In this document: piece after piece, positions 28,736 to 36,088 of the stretch
Layout of the letters: each line of letters opens with the position of its first letter
How positions within the stretch are numbered: position 1 is the first letter of the stretch
Source: Romeriopsis sp046049545
GTDB lineage: Bacteria; Cyanobacteriota; Cyanobacteriia; Leptolyngbyales; Leptolyngbyaceae
Assembly: GCA_046049545.1 (NCBI GenBank)
Contig: JBJORF010000007.1
Location: 1-64,000 of the forward strand
Direction of reading: 5' to 3'
Length of the DNA stretch: 64,000 nucleotides
Made by a program: the position numbers and the translations under genes
The notes under the pieces: generated by a model
What the model saw: only the letters and a program-made list of their open reading frames with translations
Told to the model about the DNA's origin: nothing
Database searches by the model: none

Positions 28736-28771
28736 GCCTGCGGTCGAACGCACCCACTCAAGCCTGCGCTC

Positions 28772-28807
28772 AACGGTTGTCGATGACTGGACAACCGTTA
28801 TTTTTTG
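28772..28807 (+). terminator. Rho-independent terminator of the giant gene
   Basis: A perfect 10-bp stem (AACGGTTGTC with GACAACCGTT, 28772-28781 and 28790-28799) is followed by ATTTTTTG. It sits 36 bases after the stop codon. Confidence 0.92.
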
Positions 28808-28908
28808 TTGGGGTTTGAGCTGGGGCGATTGGCCTTGGCCGTTGCGTACTGGAAATCGGTATGATCAAGGGCGGCCAAAACTGCGCGCACATTGCCCGAT
28901 CGCTTGTC

Positions 28909-29625
28909 ATGCAAATTACTTTTGTCTTAGTTGAACCCGAAGAACCCGCCAATATTGGGGCCGCTGCCCGCGCGATGTTTACCATGGGACATCACGATAT
29001 GCGATTGGTGCGACCCAAAACCGATCATTTGGGAGAAAAGGCAAGGGTTTTAGCCCATGGCTGTCAGGAATTATTGGAGCAGGCGATCGTCTTCGATAAC
29101 CTACCAGCAGCGTTGCATGATGTCGATTTGGCCTGTGCCACGACCGCGCGCCACCGTCAAGAAAAGCTGCACTACATTCCGATCCGCGATTTACCCAGTC
29201 AATTACAAAATAAAGCCCCGGCCCTAAATCGCGTAGCGATCGTATTCGGCGGTGAGCGATCGGGCCTGAATCGCCAAGACATAGCCCAATGCGATCTAAT
29301 TACGAATATCCCCCAAGCCTGCACCTATCCATCGCTCAACCTATCGCAGGCGGTGATGGTGTTTAGCTATGTTTTTTCCGAAGCCCAAACCACGGTGCAA
29401 ATCAAAGATCAACGCTTAAATCAGGCAACGATGCCTGTGGCGCAGTACGATCGACTCAAAGCCGATATGCTGAATTTAATGCAGCGAATTGGTTTAACCG
29501 AGCGTAATCAAACCTACGTGATGCAGGCATTAGCCCGGTTAGCTTACGAGGATTTGTATTTGCTGCACAACATTCGCAGCAGCATCGATCGGGCAATTGA
29601 TCAAACCCACGATCGGCCACAATGA
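28909..29625 (+). CDS. trmJ: tRNA 2'-O-methyltransferase, TrmJ-like (SPOUT)
   Basis: 238 residues from ATG 28909; an upstream ATG at 28861 would add 16 residues with poor family match. The knotted SPOUT/TrmH-family signature is clear: QITFVLVEPEEPANIGAAAR at the start, VAIVFGGERSGLN in the SAM site and YPSLNLSQAVMVFSY in the knot. TrmJ methylates the ribose of residue 32 in the anticodon loop. Motif spacing and length fit TrmJ (group 1) better than TrmH or RlmB. Confidence 0.9.
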   Translation: MQITFVLVEPEEPANIGAAARAMFTMGHHDMRLVRPKTDHLGEKARVLAHGCQELLEQAIVFDNLPAALHDVDLACATTARHRQEKLHYIPIRDLPSQLQNKAPALNRVAIVFGGERSGLNRQDIAQCDLITNIPQACTYPSLNLSQAVMVFSYVFSEAQTTVQIKDQRLNQATMPVAQYDRLKADMLNLMQRIGLTERNQTYVMQALARLAYEDLYLLHNIRSSIDRAIDQTHDRPQ

Positions 29626-29675
29626 GCGACCGTCATGAGCCACCGTCATGAGCCACCGTCATAAGCCACCGTGAA
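29624..29675. repeat. 13-bp tandem repeat, 4 copies
   Basis: Unit GAGCCACCGTCAT: copies 2 and 3 are identical, copies 1 and 4 carry changes. The first copy begins inside the TGA stop of the trmJ-like gene. No gene is seen in 29676-29825. Confidence 0.9.
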
Positions 29676-29825
29676 GACTCAGTGAAGACCCAGGCCCTCG
29701 CCCAATCGCATTCCATACCCGAAAATTTCACGCCGATGCCCGATAGTGCGCATAGCACAGGGGCACAATAGGCACAGCAGGGGCAATTGTATCTCTTACA
29801 AGATCATTGAGTCTCAGAAATTAAT

Positions 29826-30980
29826 ATGCTGACAGAACAACGTTGTTGGACGATGGCAGGTGGTTGGACAGGGCCGCTAGGCGAATGGAGCGACGGCGGT
29901 TGGGCGAACAGTGATGCGCGATCGCAGCTCATTTTATGTTTTGGCAGTCCGGCACTAATCAACCAACTGAGTTGGCGACAGGACTTACAACACCATTATC
30001 CAAACGCAGTGCTATTGGGCTGTTCCACGGCGGGAGAAATCGCTGGAACGACCGTACACGATGAGGCAGTTGTCGTGACGATTGTCCGATTTGAATCAAC
30101 TCAAATTAAGACCTACCCGCTCACAATGACGGCAGGTGAAACGAGCCTTGCTGTCGGGGAAAAGATTGGCCAACAAATTGACCCAGAAAATCTGGCCCAT
30201 GTTTTTGTTCTATCGGATGGCTTGCAGGTCAACGGCAGCGATCTTGTCCGGGGGATTCAGCAGTATCTACCCGCAGGCGTTACGTTAACTGGTGGCTTAT
30301 CCGGCGACGGCGATCGCTTTGAGAAAACCTATGTTTTGCTCAATGATACCTTGGCGACCGGAATGATCGCTGCCGTTGGTTTATACGGTGATCGCTTACA
30401 GGTGGGTTATGGTTCTCTGGGCGGCTGGACCGCGTTTGGCCCCGAGCGGCAGATCACAAAATCCACGGGCAACGTCCTTTACGAATTGGACGACAAACCC
30501 GCCTTAGAGCTCTATAAGAGCTATTTAGCCGAACATGCAGCGGACTTGCCCGCAGCGGGATTACTCTTTCCATTAAGCCTAAAAACCCAATCCACAGCGG
30601 GGCTGGTACGCACAATTCTTGCAGTTGATGAAACCCATCAAAGCATGACCTTCGCGGGTGATCTGCCAGAAGGCAGTACCGCCCAACTGATGCACGCCAG
30701 TTTCGATCGCTTGGTCGATGGCGCAATGCAGGCGGCGGAAATCAGCATTCAAACTCTGGAGACCCCAGCAGAATTGGCAATTTTGATCAGCTGTGTGGGC
30801 CGCAAGCTGGTTTTACAGCAGCGCATTGAAGAAGAAGTCGAGGGTGTGCAGGAAGTCCTCGGTGATCAATCCCGGATCACGGGGTTCTATTCCTACGGTG
30901 AAATTGCGCCATTTGCCCCCGGCGCGCCCTGTGAATTACACAATCAAACGATGACGATTACCACGTTCACCGAGCGTTAG
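29826..30980 (+). CDS. FIST-domain sensory protein
   Basis: 384 residues, ATG 29826. FIST_N covers about 30-210 (YPNAVLLGCSTAGEIAGTTV, HVFVLSDGLQVNGSDLVRGI, TLTGGLSGDGDRFEKTYVLL) and FIST_C about 220-380 (ALELYKSYL..., then ITGFYSYGEIAPFAPG and CELHNQTMTI). FIST proteins are thought to sense small ligands, possibly amino acids. The histidine kinase gene starts three bases after this stop, so the pair forms an operon: FIST as soluble sensor and the kinase as its output. This link is inferred from context. Confidence 0.93.
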   Translation: MLTEQRCWTMAGGWTGPLGEWSDGGWANSDARSQLILCFGSPALINQLSWRQDLQHHYPNAVLLGCSTAGEIAGTTVHDEAVVVTIVRFESTQIKTYPLTMTAGETSLAVGEKIGQQIDPENLAHVFVLSDGLQVNGSDLVRGIQQYLPAGVTLTGGLSGDGDRFEKTYVLLNDTLATGMIAAVGLYGDRLQVGYGSLGGWTAFGPERQITKSTGNVLYELDDKPALELYKSYLAEHAADLPAAGLLFPLSLKTQSTAGLVRTILAVDETHQSMTFAGDLPEGSTAQLMHASFDRLVDGAMQAAEISIQTLETPAELAILISCVGRKLVLQQRIEEEVEGVQEVLGDQSRITGFYSYGEIAPFAPGAPCELHNQTMTITTFTER

Positions 30981-30983
30981 CCC

Positions 30984-32189
30984 ATGCAAGATTCAGAATT
31001 GCACCGCTTACTCAAACGTCAGTTAAAACGTCACGTCGGGGATATCGGCGCAATATCAAGTGAATGGCAGTCCCTTATTTCAGCGGTCAATGATGCGTAT
31101 TGCCAGGCCGATGACAATCGTCGCCGCCTGGAACACACGCTGGAAATCACATCACAGGAGCTGCTGCAAGCCAATACGGATTTGCAGCAGACCCTGCAAT
31201 CGGTCGAACAGCAGGTAAGCGACCGTACCGCCGAATTAACCGCGAGCAACCAATCGCTATCGGAAACCCTCTGCCAGCTTCAAGTCGCCCAATCGCATCT
31301 CATTCAAGCGGAAAAAATGTCCTCTTTGGGACAAGTTGCCGCAGGCGTTGCCCATGAGATTAATAATCCCATCGCATTCATCCAGGGCAATTTGTATCAT
31401 GTTGACCGATATATCGATTCTTTATTGGAATTAATTCAGGCTTACCAAGCACAATACCCATCACCGCCTGAATGTATTCAGGCGATTGAGGAAGCAGTTG
31501 ATTGGGCATTTCTCCGTCAAGATTTGCCCCAATTGACGGCTTCTATGCGCAATGGTGCCACCAGAATTACCACGATCGTGAATGCGTTGCGGTCATTTTC
31601 GCGGTTGGGCGAATCGGATTGGAAGGCGATTGACTTACGTGAAAGTCTACGAAGCACGATGACCATTCTGAATCAACGCTTAAATCAAAATCCAAATCGG
31701 CCGATCGCGGTGCACTGGATCGGTTCCGCGCCGCCAAAAATTGAATGTCATGCCAGTCAGATCAATCAAGCATTGCTCAACATTCTCAACAACGCGATCG
31801 ACGCATTATCCGAATCGCAAAAATTCGATGGTCAATCATCATCCGTCACACCGCCAGCACAAGTGAGATCGGCCTTGAACAGCAGCGCATTATTGCCCGA
31901 TGAGCAACAGTGGCTCGAACATCAATCGCTGCCGACTCTGTGGATTTGCACCGAAACTGATGGTCAGGGTCAGTTAATCGTTCGCCTGATTGATAATGGT
32001 ATTGGGATTAAGCCGCTAGTGCAACCGAAGATTTTTGATCCATTTTTCACCACAAAGCCCATTGGCAGCGGTATTGGCATGGGCCTAGCAACAAGTCACC
32101 AAATTATCACGAAGCTCCATCAAGGCGAACTCAATTGCCGATCGGTCGCCGGAATCGGAACCGTTTTCGCAATTACGTTGCACGTTTAA
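30984..32189 (+). CDS. Soluble histidine kinase partnered with FIST protein
   Basis: 401 residues, ATG 30984. There is no membrane segment. Residues about 40-110 form a coiled coil. The H box VAHEINNPIAF puts the phosphoacceptor at His124, followed by a four-helix dimerisation region. The ATPase part has an N box (ALLNILNNAIDAL), G1 IDNGIGI and G2 GSGIGMGLATSHQI. It has no receiver, PAS or GAF domain, so sensing is likely to be done by the FIST protein encoded just upstream. No cognate response regulator is adjacent. Its stop codon shares bases with that of the opposing gene. Confidence 0.95.
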   Translation: MQDSELHRLLKRQLKRHVGDIGAISSEWQSLISAVNDAYCQADDNRRRLEHTLEITSQELLQANTDLQQTLQSVEQQVSDRTAELTASNQSLSETLCQLQVAQSHLIQAEKMSSLGQVAAGVAHEINNPIAFIQGNLYHVDRYIDSLLELIQAYQAQYPSPPECIQAIEEAVDWAFLRQDLPQLTASMRNGATRITTIVNALRSFSRLGESDWKAIDLRESLRSTMTILNQRLNQNPNRPIAVHWIGSAPPKIECHASQINQALLNILNNAIDALSESQKFDGQSSSVTPPAQVRSALNSSALLPDEQQWLEHQSLPTLWICTETDGQGQLIVRLIDNGIGIKPLVQPKIFDPFFTTKPIGSGIGMGLATSHQIITKLHQGELNCRSVAGIGTVFAITLHV

Positions 32190-33508
32190 CGCAATATGGG
32201 CGGCGGCGCGCTGGGCGGCGGCAACCACCGAGTTTCGTTAATCAGTCGTGCGTTTTTCCCGTCCAATGTAACGTGGTAAGTCAAGGCTGGGGTACCCATA
32301 GGGCCGCTAATGGGGTCAAAAGCAGGGCCATCAGTATGCACCGTAATTTGCCAACCGGGCTGGACGATCGTCCGACAGGTTAGCGCTTGGGTCACACCAC
32401 CCAGCACCGGCATCGCTGTCAGGGAATGGGTGGGATTGAAGCAGCCATCAAATGCGGTGGCATCGGCCCAAAAGAGTCGCCGACTGTTCGCGCTGGCAGG
32501 CAAGGGCAATTTCAGCACCCGATCGGCCACGGCGGGCGGCAAACTTTGTAAACCGTCGGGTCGCAACTGCACCAAGGGCATTAACGGTACGGCATGGCCG
32601 ATCGGATCGCCAGGAATCACCTCCGGACGCGGCAAATAATAAATCCACTGCACAGGCCCACCTTGGGTGACCACTTGCCAAGCCCGTTGAGTGACGTTAG
32701 GACAATTGCCCATCGGCATTGGGGAGGGCCGGATATCGCCTGCACCTGTGCAAGCGTTCCATTCCACGGCACGGACGGCGGCAACGGTGAAGTTCGCAGG
32801 CAATTGCCCACCGCTACGATCGCGCACATCTTCGATCACCTGTTGGCCGTAAGATACAGGCATCCCAGCGAGATCCTTAGGCAGCAAACGACGGAAATCA
32901 TCGGGGATTTTCTGGCCTTGGAGGTCGAAGGTATAAGGTACGTCAACGCCATCGCGCAATACTTGCCAAGCGGGGATGGGCGATCGCTTACACAGCGCAC
33001 CCGGCGGACAGGATGGCAAGACCTGAATTAATTGGGCCGCGCGGATTTTGAGTTGATTCAGCGGGATCTGGGACTGACGGGCAATCGCACGGCGTACGGT
33101 CGCTGACAAACTGGCGGGGCCATCCAAGGTGACGCGGCGATCGCGCGAGTTGACGAAATATTGCCAAGTTTCCGATCGTCCCGCTGCATTTTTGCCCCGC
33201 ACCGTTACGCGCCAACCTTGCTGCGGGGCGGGCTTGCAGGGCAATTGCCCCACACCGCAGTCCATCCAAGTTGTGAAGCGGGTATCCATCGCCACGATCG
33301 CCATGGTCGCCGGATCGCGGTTCAGTGCCGCCGCCATCGCCGCCCGCACTTGGTCGGCTGGGGCGTTTGGCAGCAGCGGCGGCGCTAGGGTCACGGGCGG
33401 GGGCGTTTGCGCGACGGCAGGGCGCGGCCCAACTTGGCTGAGCCAAGGACTCAAGCCGAATCCCAAGGCAATCAATCGCAAATAAGCCCGAAAAAATTGG
33501 CAATGCAT
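32186..33508 (-). CDS. Exported protein with four repeated cysteine-pair modules
   Basis: 440 residues from ATG 33508. A signal peptide precedes a likely cleavage after PAVA or VAQ (about residue 34). The rest is four imperfect modules of about 90-110 residues. Each begins with a helix (ADQVRAAMAAAL; SATVRRAIARQS; QQVIEDVRDRSG; PAVADRVLKLPL). A Cys pair follows (DCGVGQLPC; SCPPGALC; ACTGAGDIRPSPMPMGNC; GCFN then TC), and then GWRVTV / AWQVLR / AWQVVT / GWQITV strands. The pattern suggests repeated PepSY-like or small alpha/beta units, each possibly disulfide-closed in the periplasm. I do not recognise the family. The gene converges on the FIST-linked kinase, sharing stop-codon bases (32186-32189). 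Confidence 0.85.
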   Translation of the reverse strand: MHCQFFRAYLRLIALGFGLSPWLSQVGPRPAVAQTPPPVTLAPPLLPNAPADQVRAAMAAALNRDPATMAIVAMDTRFTTWMDCGVGQLPCKPAPQQGWRVTVRGKNAAGRSETWQYFVNSRDRRVTLDGPASLSATVRRAIARQSQIPLNQLKIRAAQLIQVLPSCPPGALCKRSPIPAWQVLRDGVDVPYTFDLQGQKIPDDFRRLLPKDLAGMPVSYGQQVIEDVRDRSGGQLPANFTVAAVRAVEWNACTGAGDIRPSPMPMGNCPNVTQRAWQVVTQGGPVQWIYYLPRPEVIPGDPIGHAVPLMPLVQLRPDGLQSLPPAVADRVLKLPLPASANSRRLFWADATAFDGCFNPTHSLTAMPVLGGVTQALTCRTIVQPGWQITVHTDGPAFDPISGPMGTPALTYHVTLDGKNARLINETRWLPPPSAPPPILR

Positions 33509-33822
33509 GGTTTGAGTATGGGGTGATGAGGTGATTCTAGCGCTTCGAGCCACGACTGTTGCGTCGCCTGCTAATTCATTAAAGAACGCCTCGCGACCAT
33601 CGAATGTTCCAGTTACCAAATCCGCAACCGGAGTCCTCACGCTGTTCCCGATCGGTTCACCCCATTTTTATGCAGTCCAATTCCGATGAGGAAACTGTTG
33701 TTGGGGATTTTAAATCGCTGTCGGCTTTGGCGTAGTAGGCAATAATCATATTTGGGTTTGAGATCGACGATCGTTCGTGAAATCTGACCTTTCTGAAATT
33801 GCCCAAACAATCCAACAGCACT
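33509..33822. other. Intergenic gap without visible gene
   Basis: This 314-bp region lies between the divergent exported-protein and CDF transporter genes and probably holds both promoters. I could not pick out a convincing -35/-10 pair, a metal-regulator operator or a small gene. Confidence 0.5.
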
Positions 33823-34764
33823 ATGGATCACCAGCATCACCATGACCATCACCGGCATGCACACCATGGCAATCATGGGCATGTCCCCGCCAGTTATGGC
33901 AAAGCCTTTGCGGTCAGTGTAACCCTCAATGCCCTATTTGTCTTAATTGAAGCCAGCTACGGCTTTTGGTCAAATTCATTGGCGTTGATTGCCGATGCGG
34001 GACACAATTTAAGCGATGTGCTGGGATTGGTGATTGCTTGGGTGGCGACCGTTCTTGCCAAGCGTCAACCCTCGGCAAGGCAAACCTTTGGCTTACGGCG
34101 ATCGTCGATTTTGGCGGCTTTTGCGAATGCATCATTACTGCTGATTGTTTCAGGCGGAATTTGCCTTGAAGCATTTCAGCGCCTGCACCGCCCAGAACCG
34201 ATCGCGGGTAATGTCGTCATGCTTGTAGCGGCGATCGGGATCTTGATCAATACTGGCAGTGCGCTGATGTTTGCGGCCAGTCGCAAGGATGACTTAAACA
34301 TGCGGGGCGCTTTCCTGCATTTAGTTTCAGATGCGTTGGTTTCGGTTGGGGTGGTCTTGGCAGGGGGGGCGATCGTGTTAACAGGGCAACTTTGGTTCGA
34401 TCCCGTTGTCAGTTTGATCATCAGCATTGTGATTATTTTTAGCACTTGGCAACTGTTTCGTGAATCTTTGGGATTGCTGATGGATGCGGTTCCCAAGGAA
34501 ATTGAGCCGCGTGAGGTGCAGCGCTATCTCAGCCAGTTAGGCGGTGTCCGCGAAGTGCATGATCTGCATGTTTGGGCGATGAGCACCACAGAAACTGCGT
34601 TGATGGTGCATTTAGTTATGCCGCAGGGGCATCCGGGCGATCGGTTTCTCGCCGAGGTCTCCACCACGCTTAAGCAGCAGTTCAAGATCGCGCACATGAA
34701 TCTGCAAATTGAAACGGGTGATTCCGATTTCACTTGTCCCCAAGCGCCCGCCGATAGTCTGTAG
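33823..34764 (+). CDS. Cation diffusion facilitator, CzcD/ZitB-like (probably zinc)
   Basis: 313 residues from ATG 33823. The N-terminus is a His-rich metal-binding tail (11 His within residues 3-20). Six membrane segments follow, with the CDF metal site DAGHNLSD (Asp58, His61, Asp65) in TM2 and HLVSD in TM5. The soluble C-terminal domain has VREVHDLHVWAMSTTETALM, the usual CDF cytoplasmic ferredoxin-like fold. It exports divalent cations in exchange for protons. Zinc is the likely substrate from the HD-HD site. A terminator of the opposing gene lies just after its stop. Confidence 0.95.
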   Translation: MDHQHHHDHHRHAHHGNHGHVPASYGKAFAVSVTLNALFVLIEASYGFWSNSLALIADAGHNLSDVLGLVIAWVATVLAKRQPSARQTFGLRRSSILAAFANASLLLIVSGGICLEAFQRLHRPEPIAGNVVMLVAAIGILINTGSALMFAASRKDDLNMRGAFLHLVSDALVSVGVVLAGGAIVLTGQLWFDPVVSLIISIVIIFSTWQLFRESLGLLMDAVPKEIEPREVQRYLSQLGGVREVHDLHVWAMSTTETALMVHLVMPQGHPGDRFLAEVSTTLKQQFKIAHMNLQIETGDSDFTCPQAPADSL

Positions 34765-34773
34765 CCTAGTTGA

Positions 34774-34810
34774 TAAAAAGCCGATGCAACAAAATAATGC
34801 GGCATCGGCT
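34774..34810 (-). terminator. Terminator of CAP-domain gene
   Basis: On the minus strand a 9-bp stem AGCCGATGC/GCATCGGCT (34802-34810 with 34779-34787) closes a 14-nt loop and is followed by TTTTTATC. It may also work in the plus direction for the CDF gene, but no T-run is present on that side. Confidence 0.78.
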
Positions 34811-34853
34811 GAATTCGAGGATGTTTTAGCGAATTAACAGCATTCCGCTACGG

Positions 34854-35360
34854 TTAGCGGGTTTTGATAAACAGTTGGGTGAAGTACACCTTGCCGTCAG
34901 CGCTACGGGCCACCCCGATCGCGCTTTGGTTAAATGCGCCCCGAATATTACGTTCATGGCCGGGACTGTTGAACCAACCGGTCGCCGCTTGCTGGGCGGG
35001 GTTGCTATACCCTTTGTTCCAAGCGACGTTTTCGGCGGCACTGCTGTAAGCAATCCGCGTGGCGCTAATCCGCGCGGCGAAGCCGTTATGCCCAAAGGGA
35101 ACCGCACCCGTGGCCATGTTGCGGCTGTGAATCCGGGCTTGGTTGGCGATCGTTTCGTTCCAGACGAGGGCCGGCAGACCGCGCTGGGCCCGGTAGGTGT
35201 TGATTCGATTGAACGCATCGCGCTCTAAGGTCGCAGTGGTAGCGGGGGCCGATTGGGCGTTGGCCGGGGCCACGGGTACCAGTTGCGGTACGGCGGTGAC
35301 TCCCACTGCGGCGATTAAGGACAAGGTCGCGAGGCGGGCAATCGATCGAGAAAAAATCAT
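34854..35360 (-). CDS. Secreted CAP-domain (SCP/PR-1) protein
   Basis: 168 residues, ATG 35360. Residues 1-36 form a signal peptide ending PANA. The CAP fold follows: NRINTYRAQRGLPALVWNE, then QARIHSRNMATG with HNGF, a SSAAENVAWNKGY segment and TGWFNSPGHERNIRG. His and Glu residues of the CAP cavity are conserved (HSRNM, AENV, GHERN). Bacterial CAP proteins are extracytoplasmic and of unsettled activity. Monocistronic. Confidence 0.94.
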   Translation of the reverse strand: MIFSRSIARLATLSLIAAVGVTAVPQLVPVAPANAQSAPATTATLERDAFNRINTYRAQRGLPALVWNETIANQARIHSRNMATGAVPFGHNGFAARISATRIAYSSAAENVAWNKGYSNPAQQAATGWFNSPGHERNIRGAFNQSAIGVARSADGKVYFTQLFIKTR

Positions 35361-35548
35361 GCAGTCTCTCCTACTTGGTTGGCAATTCGAGTGCGGTAGG
35401 ATGTTTGGCTTACCCTGTGAATTTACTGACTCTAATGTATGAATTTAGATGTCAGATCCGCAGCTCTTCTTAGCAATTTCGGTAGATTCTTTACCCTGAC
35501 TTAACACTTCACTATGATTGGTGATGATTCTATGAGGCTTGGGTAGCA

Positions 35549-35574
35549 AAGTGCCAGTTTAAAATCTGGCACTT
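35549..35574. other. Perfect 9-bp inverted repeat
   Basis: AAGTGCCAG and CTGGCACTT flank an 8-nt A/T loop. There is no T-run, so termination is doubtful. It lies in a gene-poor 728-bp stretch (35361-36088) ahead of an antitoxin-like remnant. It could be an operator or a leftover mobile-element end. Confidence 0.5.
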
Positions 35575-35661
35575 CGTGGAAATACGTAAGCTGTTTGGCG
35601 GAATGGGGCGGTGGGGATGGGGCAGTAAGGCTTTGTTCCGGGGGGCCTTCGCCCTTTTTGA

Positions 35662-35856
35662 AGATCGATTGAGGCATGCGCTAAAATACAGGAAGATCAG
35701 TCATTCAATGGCCCCGAACATCTGCAAGTTCAGTCCCGATCGCGGCTTGATGAGCTGATTCTAGAGAGGTTAGAAGGTGATGAATCGATCGCGATGATGG
35801 GTGAATATTGGGAAGCTAAGCGTCAGCAATTATTGGAACGTGCTCGGCAACGGTAA
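35662..35856 (+). pseudogene. Antitoxin-like (ParD/CopG-type tail) remnant
   Basis: The frame is open from after a TGA at 35659 to TAA 35854-35856, 64 codons, with no ATG before residue 42. The encoded tail (RLDELILERLEGDES, EYWEAKRQQLLERARQR) resembles the C-terminal helix of ParD-type antitoxins, which wraps the toxin. No toxin gene follows. I read this as a decayed antitoxin; the family link is from composition and pattern only. Confidence 0.4.
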
Positions 35857-35910
35857 GCAAATTTTGGAAAATGAGAGGATTTGAATTGCGATCGATCGGT
35901 TGCGATGATC

Positions 35911-35999
35911 TGGGGGTGGCCTGCGCCACTGGATCGGGGGTCTTCCCCCCGCGCCCCCGTTTGTCAGGGGACGGTTGCGTCCCCCGACACCCCCTCCAA
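35911..35999. repeat. GC-rich double-hairpin extragenic element
   Basis: Two hairpins lie in tandem: GGGGGTCTTCCCCC (35936-35949) and GGGGACG-GTTG-CGTCCCC (35967-35984). C- and G-runs surround them. It resembles the palindrome at 3511-3597 in style, though not in exact sequence. Confidence 0.65.
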
Positions 36000-36088
36000 A
36001 AGGGTTGTCTGTTGGGCTTGTACTGCGATTTGGCTGGTTTGATAATTCGACAGATTGTGTGGAGGATTCAAGTTTTCTGTGAATTGGC

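Noticed and set aside
35576..35758. 60-codon plus-strand frame (Gly/Trp/Arg-rich)
   Set aside because: No family pattern; overlaps a hairpin and the antitoxin-like frame in another phase.
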